A stretch of 64,000 bases of DNA from Lachnospiraceae bacterium MC2017 (GTDB taxonomy: Bacteria; Bacillota; Clostridia; Lachnospirales; Lachnospiraceae), in assembly GCA_000701625.1 (NCBI GenBank), contig JNJK01000016.1:1-64000 (forward strand). Reading direction: 5' to 3'. The notes under the pieces were generated by a model. The model was not told the origin of the DNA. It saw only the letters and a program-made list of their open reading frames with translations, and made no database searches. Positions 7,112 through 15,890 of this stretch are shown here, one piece after another (within the stretch, counting starts at the first letter, position 1; each line of letters opens with the position of its first letter). Position numbers and translations under genes: made by a program.

Positions 7112-8815
7112 ATGGAGCCTATCATCGAGTTCAAAGATTTTTCATTTCAATATAAATCTCAGACAGAACCCACTTTACATGACATAAATTTAAGGATAAT
7201 GCACGGAGAAAAGATCCTCATAGCAGGCCCGTCAGGTTCGGGAAAGTCGACGCTGGCGCATTGCATAAATGCGCTTATCCCATGTTCGTATCCGGGAAAA
7301 ACCGGCGGAAGCCTGAATGTAGCCGGGTTAAATCCGGAAAAAGAGGGGGTTTTTGGCATGTCCAAAAAGGTCGGGACCGTACTGCAGGATACGAACGGAC
7401 AGTTCATAGGTCTCACCGTAGCAGAGGATCTCGCATTTGCACTTGAAAATGACAACGTTCCGCAGGAAGAAATGAAGAAAAAAGTCATGGAAGCTGCAGA
7501 AGTAGTTGATATGACGAGATTTTTACGTCGTTCACCGGAGGCACTTTCAGGTGGGCAGAAACAGCGTGTGTCCATGGGCGGCGTGTTAGTTGATGACGTT
7601 GACATACTGCTTTTTGACGAGCCTCTTGCAAATCTTGATCCGGCGACGGGAAAAAAGACCATCGAACTAATTGATCAAATTACAAAGAACAAGGACATTA
7701 CGGTTCTGATCATTGAGCACAGGCTTGAGGATGTGTTGTATAAAGACGTTGACCGCATAATCGTTGTAAATGATGGAACGATCATTGCAGATGAAAAGCC
7801 TGATGATCTTCTATGCGGAAATGTGCTTGGAGAACAGGGAATACGTGAGCCTTTATATCTTTCTGCGATCCGTCATACAGGTCAGACTGTGGCACCGAAT
7901 GATCGTCCCCAGCATGTTGAATCTATGAATCTGGAACCCTATTCTGATGGAGTCAGAAAGTGGTTTAAGGCGGCGCCGCCAAAGGCAGAAAAGAGTCTTG
8001 GCGATCCTGTATTGGAATTACGCCATGTAAACTTTTCTTATGTTCCGGGACAGCCGGTGCTGCAGGACATAAGTTTTTCGGTCCGAAAGGGAGAGATGCT
8101 CAGTATCGTTGGAAAGAACGGTGCGGGGAAATCGACCTGTGCTTCGTTGATCTGCGGCTTTAATGAGGCTGATTCCGGTGAGATACTGCTTAATGGCAGG
8201 GATATAACACCTCTTTCAGTAAAAGAGAGAGGTGAAAAGATCGGATTTGTGATGCAGAGTCCAAATCAGATGATCTCTAAACCGATGATACGCGATGAAG
8301 TAGGCCTGGGACTCGCTGTACGAGGTGTTCCCGAGGAAGAGATCAGGGAAAGGGTTGATGAAACCCTTAAAATCTGCGGACTCTATCCGTTTAGAAACTG
8401 GCCTGTAAGCGCGTTGTCTTTCGGTCAGAAAAAGAGAGTTACTATCGCTTCCATACTTGTAATGAAGCCGGAGATCATGATACTTGATGAGCCTACGGCA
8501 GGACAGGATTTTAGGCATTATACCGAGATCATGGAGTTTCTAAAGGAACTTAATGAAAAGCATGGACTGACTATTCTTATGATAACACATGATATGCATC
8601 TTATGCTTGAGTATACAGACCGCGCTATAGTGTTGTCAGAAGGACATCTTCTTACAGATGAGACTCCTGCACGTGTGCTTACTGATGAATGTACGGCTGA
8701 GAAGGCCTGCCTTAAGAAAACTTCGCTCTATGATCTTGCTCTCAGATGCGGGATATCCGATGCAGATGAGTTTGTAGACAGGTTTATTGCGTGGGAGAGA
8801 GAGGAACGAAGATGA
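7112..8815 (+). CDS. ECF transporter fused double ATPase (A1-A2)
   Basis: Cytoplasmic energising subunit of 567 residues with two complete ABC domains. The first has Walker A GPSGSGKSTL, signature LSGGQKQRVSMGG and Walker B ILLFDEPLANLD. The second, starting near residue 310, has GKNGAGKSTC, the slightly altered signature LSFGQKKRVTIA and IMILDEPTAGQD. It binds the T subunit through coupling helices. ATG 7112 begins exactly at MEPIIEFKDFSFQY, the usual domain start; an upstream in-frame ATG (7058) lies inside the hairpin. The stop overlaps the T gene by 4 nt. Confidence 0.9.
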   Translation: MEPIIEFKDFSFQYKSQTEPTLHDINLRIMHGEKILIAGPSGSGKSTLAHCINALIPCSYPGKTGGSLNVAGLNPEKEGVFGMSKKVGTVLQDTNGQFIGLTVAEDLAFALENDNVPQEEMKKKVMEAAEVVDMTRFLRRSPEALSGGQKQRVSMGGVLVDDVDILLFDEPLANLDPATGKKTIELIDQITKNKDITVLIIEHRLEDVLYKDVDRIIVVNDGTIIADEKPDDLLCGNVLGEQGIREPLYLSAIRHTGQTVAPNDRPQHVESMNLEPYSDGVRKWFKAAPPKAEKSLGDPVLELRHVNFSYVPGQPVLQDISFSVRKGEMLSIVGKNGAGKSTCASLICGFNEADSGEILLNGRDITPLSVKERGEKIGFVMQSPNQMISKPMIRDEVGLGLAVRGVPEEEIRERVDETLKICGLYPFRNWPVSALSFGQKKRVTIASILVMKPEIMILDEPTAGQDFRHYTEIMEFLKELNEKHGLTILMITHDMHLMLEYTDRAIVLSEGHLLTDETPARVLTDECTAEKACLKKTSLYDLALRCGISDADEFVDRFIAWEREERR

Positions 8816-9636
8816 GCAGAATGATTTCATACCAGGAGAAAGATACCTGGATCCACAGACTCAGCGGTGTTACAAAGCTTATCTTTTTAATGCTTTGGTG
8901 CATTACCAGCGCTCTTACATATGATACGATGGTGCTGGTTATCATGATCCTCATCGGAGCTTCGATATATGCTGTATCACGGACGGAATGGAAACAGGTA
9001 AGTACAGTATTTAAGACGATTCTGTTTTTTATGGTACTTAACCTCGTATTTATCTTTATATTTGCACCTTATGAGGGATGCGGGATCTACGGCAGCAGAA
9101 CGGAGATGATCAGGCTTTTCGGAGACATTTATCTTACAAAAGAGCAGCTTTTTTATGAGCTTAATGTAATGATAAAATACTTTACAGTGATCCCTGCGGT
9201 CTTTATCTTTTTGGTGACGACAGACCCAAGCGAATTTGCAGCATCCCTTAATCTTGTGGGAGTGCCGTATTCTTTTGCTTATTCGGTTGCTATCGCGCTC
9301 CGGTATATTCCGGATGTACAGGACGATTTCATAAGGATACGAAATGCGCAGGAAGCCCGCGGCATCGAGATGTCTGGAAAAGCGAGCCTTAAAGACAGAC
9401 TTATAAGGACTTCCAGCATTATTTTTCCGCTTCTTTTTTCTACAATGGAAAGAATAGACGTGGTCAGTAATGCAATGGAGCTTCGCGGCTTTGGAAAAAA
9501 GAAAAAGAGGTCATGGTATGCGCAGAGAAAGCTCATGAGAAATGACTGGATAGTGATCATCAGTGCAGTAGTTTTTTCTATAGCAGCACTTATTTATACG
9601 TTTTATGACGGGAACAGATTTTATAATCCGTTCTAA
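8812..9636 (+). CDS. ECF transporter T component
   Basis: Integral membrane coupling subunit of 274 residues with about five transmembrane segments. Both ARG-type coupling motifs are visible: QEARGIEMSG (about 180) and MELRGFGKKKK (about 220). They lie on long amphipathic helices that dock to the ATPases. ATG 8812 overlaps the ATPase stop (ATGA), preceded by a GAGAGAGGAA stretch. It completes the S-A-A-T module. A basic 35-residue protein gene follows after 56 nt. Confidence 0.9.
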   Translation: MSRMISYQEKDTWIHRLSGVTKLIFLMLWCITSALTYDTMVLVIMILIGASIYAVSRTEWKQVSTVFKTILFFMVLNLVFIFIFAPYEGCGIYGSRTEMIRLFGDIYLTKEQLFYELNVMIKYFTVIPAVFIFLVTTDPSEFAASLNLVGVPYSFAYSVAIALRYIPDVQDDFIRIRNAQEARGIEMSGKASLKDRLIRTSSIIFPLLFSTMERIDVVSNAMELRGFGKKKKRSWYAQRKLMRNDWIVIISAVVFSIAALIYTFYDGNRFYNPF

Positions 9637-9692
9637 ATTGTTTTTATCCGGTAATCGTTGTATAGTTCTATCGGGGAATCGAGGTGAGTCAC

Positions 9693-9800
9693 GTGTCAAA
9701 GCTTGGAAAGAAAAAGAGTTCAAAGATAGGTGAGCAGAAAAAAATGCAGCAGCAGCTCGCCGCACTTAGCCGCAAGAATGCAGCAAAAAAGAAAAAGTAA
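9693..9800 (+). CDS. Very basic 35-residue small protein
   Basis: GTG start with a well-placed GAGGTGAG (9681-9688). The product is rich in Lys (KLGKKKSSK..., ending KNAAKKKK) with a short QQQLAAL helix-forming middle. No domain is recognised. The good ribosome site and in-frame codons typical of neighbouring genes support translation, but the short length leaves doubt. A nucleic-acid-binding role would fit the charge; this is inference. Confidence 0.55.
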   Translation: MSKLGKKKSSKIGEQKKMQQQLAALSRKNAAKKKK

Positions 9801-9809
9801 TCTAATTGT

Positions 9810-9828
9810 CAGAACCTATAAGGTTCTG
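9810..9828. repeat. Small hairpin followed by TGAACAGTTAC motif
   Basis: CAGAACC/GGTTCTG stem directly followed by TGAACAGTTAC (9827-9837). A sister hairpin with a different stem and a similar tail occurs at 47660-47687. Confidence 0.5.
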
Positions 9829-9880
9829 AACAGTTACTAAGTAATCATAAACGAATCCTAGAAAGGATAAATGGTAATAC

Positions 9881-10915
9881 ATGAAAAACCGAAAATACGG
9901 AAAGCCGGTAGGAGACATTGTAAAGATAAAAAATGATTTCTTTGAGCATAACGATAAGATGCTCGAGATGTCGGCATTTCAGGCAGATTCATTATTATGT
10001 CAACCTAAGCGAAGCATGTGCAAGATCTGCCATGAGCCTATAAAGGGTGAGAAGCTCTACACAAGTCAGCGTATGGGTTATTATCTCTGCCCGAAGTGCG
10101 GTCACTTAAACAGCGAGTTTGAGGATACGGATGACTTTGCAAATCGTGTATATATACAGGACAGCTACGAGAATAACTATTCCGAAGCTGATCGGGAGAA
10201 GTATGAGAACCGTCTCAATACAATATATATTCCAAAGGCACAGTTTCTCCTGGACAGCTTAAAGGAAGACGGTATCGAGGCTAAGGATGTACATCTCCTT
10301 GATGATGGAGCGGGAAGCGGATATTTTGTACGTGCGATGAGAAAACTTGGCGCGGATGCAAATGGTATCGAGATTTCAAAGGCTCAGGTGGAATTTGCAA
10401 ATACCATGGCTGGTGAGGAGATCCTTCGTCAGGTAGACAGCGAAAACATCGCGCCGATCATTTCAGAAACAAAGTGCAATGTTCTTTCTTTTATAGGTGT
10501 ATTTGAGCACATCATAAATCTTGATGAGATCCTTGAGTGCATCAGAAAAAATCCGGAAGTAAAGTATGTTTACCTTTCTGTACCGATGTTTTCGATGAGC
10601 TGTGTATTTGAGGCATCACACCAGAAGTGCTATAACCGTCATGCAGGAGGCACACATACACATCTTTTCTCGGATTCATCTCTTAAATATATGGCAGAAG
10701 AAATGGGCTTTGAGGAAGCTGCCAGCTGGAAATTCGGTTCCGATATGATGGATCTCTACCGTATGCTTTGTGTGAGCCTCGATCAGAACGGGAACAGCGC
10801 ACTTAAAGATTATTTTGCCCCGAAATTCCTTTCTATGCTGGATGACCTCCAGATGGTAGTGGATAAGAGTGAATTTGCATCGGAAATCCACCTGCTTCTC
10901 AGAAGGAAAGGATAA
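9881..10915 (+). CDS. Class I SAM-dependent methyltransferase with N-terminal Zn-ribbon
   Basis: Predicted 344-residue cytoplasmic methyltransferase. The N-terminal part has a Cys-knuckle pair, CKIC (about 47-50) and CPKC (about 68-71), likely binding zinc. The Rossmann SAM domain starts near residue 135 with motif I HLLDDGAGSGYFVRAM, acidic residue in NGIEISK, and NVLSFIGVFEHI as the Methyltransf_23-type post-motif. HxxC and HTHLFSDSSL near 245-265 are typical of sugar or small-molecule methyltransferases. It is followed after 5 nt by a membrane protein gene, so the pair may act in envelope glycan or lipid modification (inference). The substrate is unknown. Confidence 0.8.
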   Translation: MKNRKYGKPVGDIVKIKNDFFEHNDKMLEMSAFQADSLLCQPKRSMCKICHEPIKGEKLYTSQRMGYYLCPKCGHLNSEFEDTDDFANRVYIQDSYENNYSEADREKYENRLNTIYIPKAQFLLDSLKEDGIEAKDVHLLDDGAGSGYFVRAMRKLGADANGIEISKAQVEFANTMAGEEILRQVDSENIAPIISETKCNVLSFIGVFEHIINLDEILECIRKNPEVKYVYLSVPMFSMSCVFEASHQKCYNRHAGGTHTHLFSDSSLKYMAEEMGFEEAASWKFGSDMMDLYRMLCVSLDQNGNSALKDYFAPKFLSMLDDLQMVVDKSEFASEIHLLLRRKG

Positions 10916-10920
10916 TAATA

Positions 10921-12585
10921 ATGAATCTGAAAGAATTCATGAAGAAACCGTCGCTGAATAAGAGGCGGTTTCTGCTTGTTTTTTTCATTACGATGATAAC
11001 TGCATGCCTTCCGCTTTTTACAGTGAACTGCATACAGGGACATGACATTCAATATCATCTGTTACGGATAGAAGCTCTCAAAGTGGGTATCCAGAATGGG
11101 TTGCCGTTTCTACGAGTGAACATGCTGTTTTTTGGCGGCGCAGGATATGCAAGTTCAATGTTTTATCCGGACTTTTTACTATATATCCCGGCGCTACTGA
11201 GAGCAGCAGGCTTTGAGATCAATTCTACATTTCATATTTTTATAGCACTGTGTATCGCAGCGAGCTTTTTTACATGCTATTTTTCCGTGAAAGAGATCAC
11301 AAATGATCAGCTTCCGGCGATGATCGCAGCGGTGATATATATACTTACCCAGTATCATCTGGATGATGTATATGTTCGTTGTGCAGTAGGAGAAATTACG
11401 GCATTTATTTTTATTCCGTTAGTTATCGCAGGTCTGCACGATCTGGCACTTAGGGAGTTTAAGAAGCCATGGCTTCTCGGGATAGGTATGGCGGGAGTTC
11501 TGCTTTGTCATACATTATCAACAGTTTTTTGTCTGGTACTTTGTGTTGTTGCATTTATCTTTGCTCTGCCGCGTATCATGCGTAAACCTGAAATTTTAAT
11601 AAAACTTGTAATAACTGCTGTTATTTGCATGGTGATTACATCTTTTTACTGGCTTCCGATGATCGAGCAGATGCAGTCTACAGTATTTAAGTATACGAAG
11701 TCGGAGTTTGACGTAGCATTTGAAGCACTTCTTTTTAAGGATGTTTTTGCAGATGCATGGCCTGGGATCGGTATAGCACCGTTTATATTTCTGTTGCCTG
11801 CTTTCTTTATATCTCATAAAGAAAAGCTGATAAGATTTGCAGATGCCTGCACAGTTGCGGGTATAGGAGCTGTTCTTTGTACGACTCGTTTCTTTCCATG
11901 GAAGAGATTCGCAAATATACTTAAGTCAATTCAGTTTCCGTGGCGTCTCTTTATCATGGCTACGGCATTGTTGTCAGTGAGCGGCGCGATCTATTGCTGG
12001 AAGTATGTGAAAGAGGCTTCGGAAGAGCGGAAAGAAATAAATAACTCAAGGTATTATGGCATTGCGCTGATGTTGGTGCTTGGCATCATGGTAGTTTCGG
12101 CGGTTAATGTCATCGGAAGGACAGAAATAGAGTACTATTCCTATTCAGGAGATTACTATGACTACGAGCCGTTTACAGAGACGGTTATCGCAGGAGAATG
12201 GCTTCCGGATACTGTTGAAGTAAGAGACAGTATTGGCAAGCATGTAGGAGAAGCGTATACTGATAGCAATACGCTGTCTGTTACCCGTGACAGAAACACA
12301 CTAACTGTCGTTGATCTCAGCGGTACAGAGAAATATGTTGATGTTCCGTTTACTTTTTATCTTGGCTACGCAGCTACTGATGAAAATGGAGATCAGCTAA
12401 AGGTTGATGGAACAGGTAAGAACGGTCGTGTCAGGGTTTACCCTGATGGAGCAACAAGTGTACATGTTTATTATGCAGGAACAGCGCTTCAGCATATGGC
12501 GGACATCCTTTCCGCAGTGACACTTGCAGGTTTGGTGATCTATATGATCATTAATTTCAGAAAAAAGTTTATTCGACAGAAATAG
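10921..12585 (+). CDS. PTPS-related multi-pass membrane protein (GT-C-like)
   Basis: Membrane protein of 554 residues with about 10-11 hydrophobic segments and a C-terminal extracytoplasmic domain (about 400-520) before a final membrane helix. The N-terminal layout, including GHDIQYHLLRIEALKVGIQNG and the FYPDFLLYIPALL region, matches the '6-pyruvoyl-tetrahydropterin synthase-related' membrane domain family (PF10131), thought to resemble GT-C glycosyltransferases. The Asp in HDIQYH sits where GT-C enzymes carry a catalytic acidic residue. AAGGATAATAATA precedes ATG 10921. Co-transcribed with the upstream methyltransferase. The activity is unproven. Confidence 0.7.
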   Translation: MNLKEFMKKPSLNKRRFLLVFFITMITACLPLFTVNCIQGHDIQYHLLRIEALKVGIQNGLPFLRVNMLFFGGAGYASSMFYPDFLLYIPALLRAAGFEINSTFHIFIALCIAASFFTCYFSVKEITNDQLPAMIAAVIYILTQYHLDDVYVRCAVGEITAFIFIPLVIAGLHDLALREFKKPWLLGIGMAGVLLCHTLSTVFCLVLCVVAFIFALPRIMRKPEILIKLVITAVICMVITSFYWLPMIEQMQSTVFKYTKSEFDVAFEALLFKDVFADAWPGIGIAPFIFLLPAFFISHKEKLIRFADACTVAGIGAVLCTTRFFPWKRFANILKSIQFPWRLFIMATALLSVSGAIYCWKYVKEASEERKEINNSRYYGIALMLVLGIMVVSAVNVIGRTEIEYYSYSGDYYDYEPFTETVIAGEWLPDTVEVRDSIGKHVGEAYTDSNTLSVTRDRNTLTVVDLSGTEKYVDVPFTFYLGYAATDENGDQLKVDGTGKNGRVRVYPDGATSVHVYYAGTALQHMADILSAVTLAGLVIYMIINFRKKFIRQK

Positions 12586-12623
12586 AGAAGTATTGTCCTT
12601 TATCCGGACGCAGAAAGGAAATC

Positions 12624-13670
12624 ATGAAGATAGTAGTACTTGCCGGCGGAACGTCGACAGAAAGAGATGTATCATTTGTAACAGGTTCCATGGTATATAA
12701 GGCACTTAAAAAGAAGGGACATCAGGTTATCCTTCTGGATGTATTCTATGGTTACAACGGAATGGACGCAAATGAGACGGATCTGCTTTTTGAGGCAGAC
12801 AGAGACTGGGCGGCTGACATAAAGGAGATTACAGATACAGATCCTGATCTTGAAAAGATCAAGGAACAGAGACCTGATCAGTCAGATAGCTATTTCGGAC
12901 CTCATGTAATAGAAATCTGTCAGCATTCGGACATTGTATTCCTTGCTTTGCATGGTGGTGATGGTGAGAACGGAAAGGTTCAGGCTGCTTTTGATCTTCT
13001 CGGGATCAAATATACAGGTACCGGATATCTCAGTTCTGCGCTTGCCATGGATAAGTTCTATACAAAGGCTCTCTTTGAGGTAAATGGTATTCCTAATCCC
13101 AAGTGGACGCTTGTAAAGAAGGGCTCTGAAAATGAGGAGATCCCGTTTGCGCTTCCTTGTGTGGTTAAGATCTGTTCCGGAGGTTCATCCGTAGGTGTTT
13201 ATATCCCTAAGACAGAGGAAGAGTACAGAAAGAGTCTACACAAGGCATTTGAGTACAATGACGATGTTCTTATCGAGGAATATATTCCCGGACGTGAGTT
13301 TTCTGTAGGTGTTATTGATGGTCGTGCTTATCCTATAATCGAGATCGTTCCGAAGGTTGGTTTCTATGATTACAAGAATAAGTATCAGGCAGGAAGCACC
13401 GAGGAATTTTGTCCGGCAAATATTTCTCCTGAAAAGACTGCTGAGATGCAGCAGTGCGCGGTAGATGTATATAACGCACTCGGTATGGAGAGCTATGCCA
13501 GAATGGACTTCCGTATGGATGATAATGGCGGAATCTACTGCCTCGAAGCAAATACGCTTCCCGGAATGACGCCCACAAGCCTCGTTCCTCAGGAAGCAGC
13601 AGCAGAAGGCATGAATTTCGAAGATCTTTGCGAGCTTCTGATCGATGTTTCTATGAAGAAGTACGAATAA
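12624..13670 (+). CDS. ddl: D-alanine--D-alanine ligase
   Basis: ATP-grasp enzyme of 348 residues joining two D-Ala for peptidoglycan precursors in the cytoplasm. Evidence includes the N-terminal VVLAGGTSTERDVSF, the substrate motif LHGGDGENGKVQ (about 110-121) and the ATP-grasp loop CSGGSSVGVY. The metal-binding end is RMDFRMDDNGGIYCLEANTLPGMT (Glu and Asn in LEANTLPG). Length is normal. ATG 12624 follows AGAAAGGAAATC. It is followed by two terminators, so it ends this transcription block. Confidence 0.9.
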   Translation: MKIVVLAGGTSTERDVSFVTGSMVYKALKKKGHQVILLDVFYGYNGMDANETDLLFEADRDWAADIKEITDTDPDLEKIKEQRPDQSDSYFGPHVIEICQHSDIVFLALHGGDGENGKVQAAFDLLGIKYTGTGYLSSALAMDKFYTKALFEVNGIPNPKWTLVKKGSENEEIPFALPCVVKICSGGSSVGVYIPKTEEEYRKSLHKAFEYNDDVLIEEYIPGREFSVGVIDGRAYPIIEIVPKVGFYDYKNKYQAGSTEEFCPANISPEKTAEMQQCAVDVYNALGMESYARMDFRMDDNGGIYCLEANTLPGMTPTSLVPQEAAAEGMNFEDLCELLIDVSMKKYE

Positions 13671-13687
13671 ATCTATGAAGCAGCAAA

Positions 13688-13711
13688 AGAATCCGGCATC
13701 TGCCGGATTCT
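13688..13711 (+). terminator. Hairpin after ddl
   Basis: AGAATCCGGC (13688-13697) pairs with GCCGGATTCT (13702-13711), loop ATCT, followed by CTTATAAG. The T-tract is weak. Confidence 0.6.
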
Positions 13712-13720
13712 CTTATAAGT

Positions 13721-13757
13721 AAAAAAAGAGCAGTTCCCGTGGGAACTGCTCTTTTTA
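13721..13757. terminator. Bidirectional terminator between ddl and ferredoxin
   Basis: Perfect 12-bp stem AGAGCAGTTCCC/GGGAACTGCTCT (13727-13752) flanked by A7 on one side and T5 on the other. It should stop ddl transcripts on plus and ferredoxin transcripts on minus. Confidence 0.9.
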
Positions 13758-13783
13758 AGTACTTAATGTATAAAGGTTGATAA

Positions 13784-13954
13784 TTACTCAGCCTTGATAG
13801 CGCCTGTAGGGCATCCACCCTCGCATGCACCGCAATCGATGCAAGTAGCAGCGTCAACTTCGTACTTTCCATCACCCTCAGCGATAGCGCCAACCGGGCA
13901 AGTAGATGCACAAGCACCACAGTTTACACAAGTATCATCAATTACATGAGCCAT
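13784..13954 (-). CDS. 2[4Fe-4S] ferredoxin
   Basis: A 56-residue clostridial-type ferredoxin. Two cluster motifs of the form C-x2-C-x2-C-x3-C-P are visible: CVNCGACASTCPVGAI and CIDCGACEGGCPTGAI. It is a soluble low-potential electron carrier, likely serving fermentative oxidoreductases. Start ATG 13954 has AAGGAGG 9 nt upstream. It is monocistronic, with a promoter at 14021-14049 and a strong shared terminator. Function is certain as a class; its partners are not shown. Confidence 0.95.
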   Translation of the reverse strand: MAHVIDDTCVNCGACASTCPVGAIAEGDGKYEVDAATCIDCGACEGGCPTGAIKAE

Positions 13955-14020
13955 TTTAAAATTCCTCCTTAATAGATTATAGCCATTATTACCTATTCAG
14001 ACTCTTAAGTCATATATCGT

Positions 14021-14049
14021 ATTGTAATATATTCACATCAGCAATTCAA
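14021..14049 (-). promoter_or_regulatory. Ferredoxin promoter
   Basis: On the minus strand TTGAAT (14049-14044), 17-nt spacer and TACAAT (14026-14021). A second TATAAT nearer the gene lacks a -35 partner. Confidence 0.55.
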
Positions 14050-14169
14050 GAATGTTGTGCTGTGCTAATTGTTAAAACATTCACGGGAAAAATCGGGATT
14101 TTATTTAATCTTTGCTCTTATTGACTTATAAGGTTATAAAATTTTAATCTTCATTGTAACGAGGGATAC

Positions 14170-14198
14170 TTGTCAGAAAAAAGTTCAAAGTGTAAAAT
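14170..14198 (+). promoter_or_regulatory. Promoter of the DUF1858 gene
   Basis: TTGTCA (14170-14175), 17-nt spacer, TAAAAT (14193-14198). The ~95-nt leader holds an inverted repeat AACTATT...AATAGTT (about 14226-14263). The rest of 13955-14299 shows nothing further. Confidence 0.65.
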
Positions 14199-14299
14199 AG
14201 CATAAACTATTGTCAAAAAATATGACGCAACTATTCAGAACAGTTTCCATACGACAAAATAGTTAAATATAAACCTGCTATAAATAAGGAGGACTAATA

Positions 14300-14503
14300 A
14301 TGGGTGTTGTAACAAAGGACACTACTATTGGAGATGTTTTAAGAATTAAGCCGTCAGCAGTACCGCTTCTCATGGAAATCGGAATGCACTGTCTTGGATG
14401 CCCGGCTTCACAGGGTGAGACAGTTGAGGAAGCTGCTATGGTTCATGGTATCGATGCAGATGATCTGGTTCAGCAGATGAATGCTATGCCGGATGAACAG
14501 TAA
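14300..14503 (+). CDS. DUF1858 domain protein
   Basis: A 67-residue protein consisting of a single DUF1858 domain: TIGDVLRIKPSAVPLLMEIGMHCLGCPAS with the conserved Cys pair CLGC. The domain is common in anaerobes as small stand-alone proteins or fused to hybrid-cluster or redox proteins, and a redox or metal role through the Cys pair is assumed. AAGGAGG lies 9 nt before ATG 14300. It has its own promoter and terminator. It lies divergently from the ferredoxin gene, which hints at a common redox theme (inference). Confidence 0.88.
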   Translation: MGVVTKDTTIGDVLRIKPSAVPLLMEIGMHCLGCPASQGETVEEAAMVHGIDADDLVQQMNAMPDEQ

Positions 14504-14530
14504 TTGCGAACTAATTCGAATAAAAACGCT

Positions 14531-14562
14531 AAAAACCCGCTGACATTTGCCAGCGGGTTTTT
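14531..14562. terminator. Bidirectional terminator
   Basis: AAAAACCCGCTG (14531-14542) pairs with CAGCGGGTTTTT (14551-14562). It separates the DUF1858 gene from the convergent mecA. Confidence 0.9.
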
Positions 14563-14607
14563 GCATTATTAACGCATAAGCGCCAGAGTGGTCGCCTTGC
14601 ATCATTA

Positions 14608-15411
14608 TCAGATTTTTGCAAGTGACTGCAATGCGTCGTCGCGGATTATCAGTTCACCATGCTCCTCGTACCATGCCTGCACTGAAGGAGTAAATTTTTC
14701 TGGACCTGCATACTCTGTAATAATATTGCAGATCTTATTGAACTGCTCCGGAGTATGAGACGATTTTTTCGCGATCAGGTAATAACGATGATCAACAGGA
14801 TCTCGGTAAAGAGTGTTTTCGCCATCGTAATATCCATTGAGGATATGTCCGAGTTGTGTAACTCCCTCAAGATCGTTGAAGGAATAAAGTTTTGTAATTT
14901 CTACAGGAACTGTTATCTGGACTTCATCAGCCTTTTTCTGCACAGGTTTTGCGGTAACAGCATTTCCGAAAGTCTGAGGGATCGTATTGCCGTTACTGTT
15001 CTTATTAGAAGCAGTCTTATCATTTCCTGCGTCCGTGCCCTCCTTGATCTTCCTGAAGAGATCGAGGACATCGTCTGCACCGGAATGAACCTCAGCTGCT
15101 GCTACTGCTTCGTCACCACGAAGAGAAGGAGCAAATTTGGAAAAACGTGTATCAAGTTCCTCCGGATCCTCTACCTTTGTAATAATGAGAACAATTGCTT
15201 CACTGGAAAGAGGAATAGCCTCGATCATAAGAGGGATGTCCTCTGCTTCAAATCCAAACTGATATGAGGCCTGCTGGATCATATCGCGGAAAAGACTCTT
15301 GGCTTTATCTGTTCCATAAGCAAGTTCACTTATTTTAAGCTCGCGTTCTGCGAGATCTGCCTTTGTAAGGGTGCAGCGGATCTGATGGTCATTAACTTTT
15401 TCAATCTTCAT
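14608..15411 (-). CDS. mecA: Adaptor protein MecA
   Basis: Adaptor of 267 residues that delivers substrates to the ClpC protease. The N-terminal domain (MKIEKVNDHQIRCTLTKADL, residues 1-20) binds targets. An acidic/Asn-rich linker (about 115-160) follows, then the C-terminal ClpC-binding domain with LYSFNDLEGVTQLGHIL (about 189-205). Its order and length fit MecA/YpbH of Firmicutes. In this lineage the targets are unknown. A promoter (15506-15534) and a leader hairpin lie upstream. It is monocistronic and divergent from a candidate small RNA. Confidence 0.88.
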   Translation of the reverse strand: MKIEKVNDHQIRCTLTKADLAERELKISELAYGTDKAKSLFRDMIQQASYQFGFEAEDIPLMIEAIPLSSEAIVLIITKVEDPEELDTRFSKFAPSLRGDEAVAAAEVHSGADDVLDLFRKIKEGTDAGNDKTASNKNSNGNTIPQTFGNAVTAKPVQKKADEVQITVPVEITKLYSFNDLEGVTQLGHILNGYYDGENTLYRDPVDHRYYLIAKKSSHTPEQFNKICNIITEYAGPEKFTPSVQAWYEEHGELIIRDDALQSLAKI

Positions 15412-15505
15412 GAGCTCACCACGTCCTTTCTGTTATATATCTGACGACCGATAAACGAGGGTCGTTAGTTGTCTACCCTCACTAATGATTTTCAGATTAA
15501 CATTC

Positions 15506-15534
15506 TTTATATACTTTTCCGAGAATCAAGTCAA
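15506..15534 (-). promoter_or_regulatory. mecA promoter and leader hairpin
   Basis: Minus-strand TTGACT (15534-15529), 17-nt spacer, TATAAA (15511-15506). The ~90-nt leader contains ACGACC/GGTCGT (15444-15465), a possible control hairpin about 30 nt before the start. Confidence 0.65.
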
Positions 15535-15662
15535 GCAAGATAATCATATGTTCTTTAAAATTTAATAATGACAGGAGAATATCTCCCTTATATCTTTTTT
15601 ATCGGCGGTATATAAAAAAATGTAATGTATACTTTATACATAAATTGCACGAAATTATGAAC

Positions 15663-15691
15663 TTGCATTAGATAAGGGCTGTACGTATAAT
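15663..15691 (+). promoter_or_regulatory. Promoter of a candidate small RNA
   Basis: TTGCAT (15663-15668), 17-nt spacer, perfect TATAAT (15686-15691). No gene begins within 350 nt downstream; a chain of hairpins does. Confidence 0.65.
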
Positions 15692-15697
15692 ATCAAT

Positions 15698-15890
15698 TCG
15701 TGAGTCAGCGAGACAACGCTCCGTAAGAAAGGAGGCTTTCGCTGCACTGCATTTTCAGACATTCAGGTCTTTGATCAAAAAGACCTTTTATTATCTGTCG
15801 GCTGTATGGTCAGCGTTCTGTAGACCTTCAGCACAGATAATTTTTCAGATCACCTCTCGGTGATAGAATCCCAAAGCTATTTTTATTTTA
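15698..15890 (+). ncRNA. Candidate small RNA or long leader with four hairpins
   Basis: Downstream of a good promoter, the sequence can fold as follows: CAGCGA/TCGCTG (about 15705-15745, inner CTCC/GGAG); GACA-AGGTCTTT/AAAGACCT-TGTC (about 15768-15812); a long stem ATCTGT-GGCTG-GGTC/GACC-CAGC-ACAGAT (about 15807-15841) followed by AATTTTT; and ATCACC-TCTC-GGTGAT (about 15851-15866). No coding frame is visible. It does not match 6S, SRP, RNase P or tmRNA by eye. It may be independent or the 5' leader of the 70-residue gene at 16055. Confidence 0.5.

Noticed and set aside
15698-15890. 6S RNA, SRP RNA, RNase P RNA or tmRNA
   Set aside because: The hairpin chain lacks the single long rod with central bubble of 6S and the conserved words of the other RNAs.
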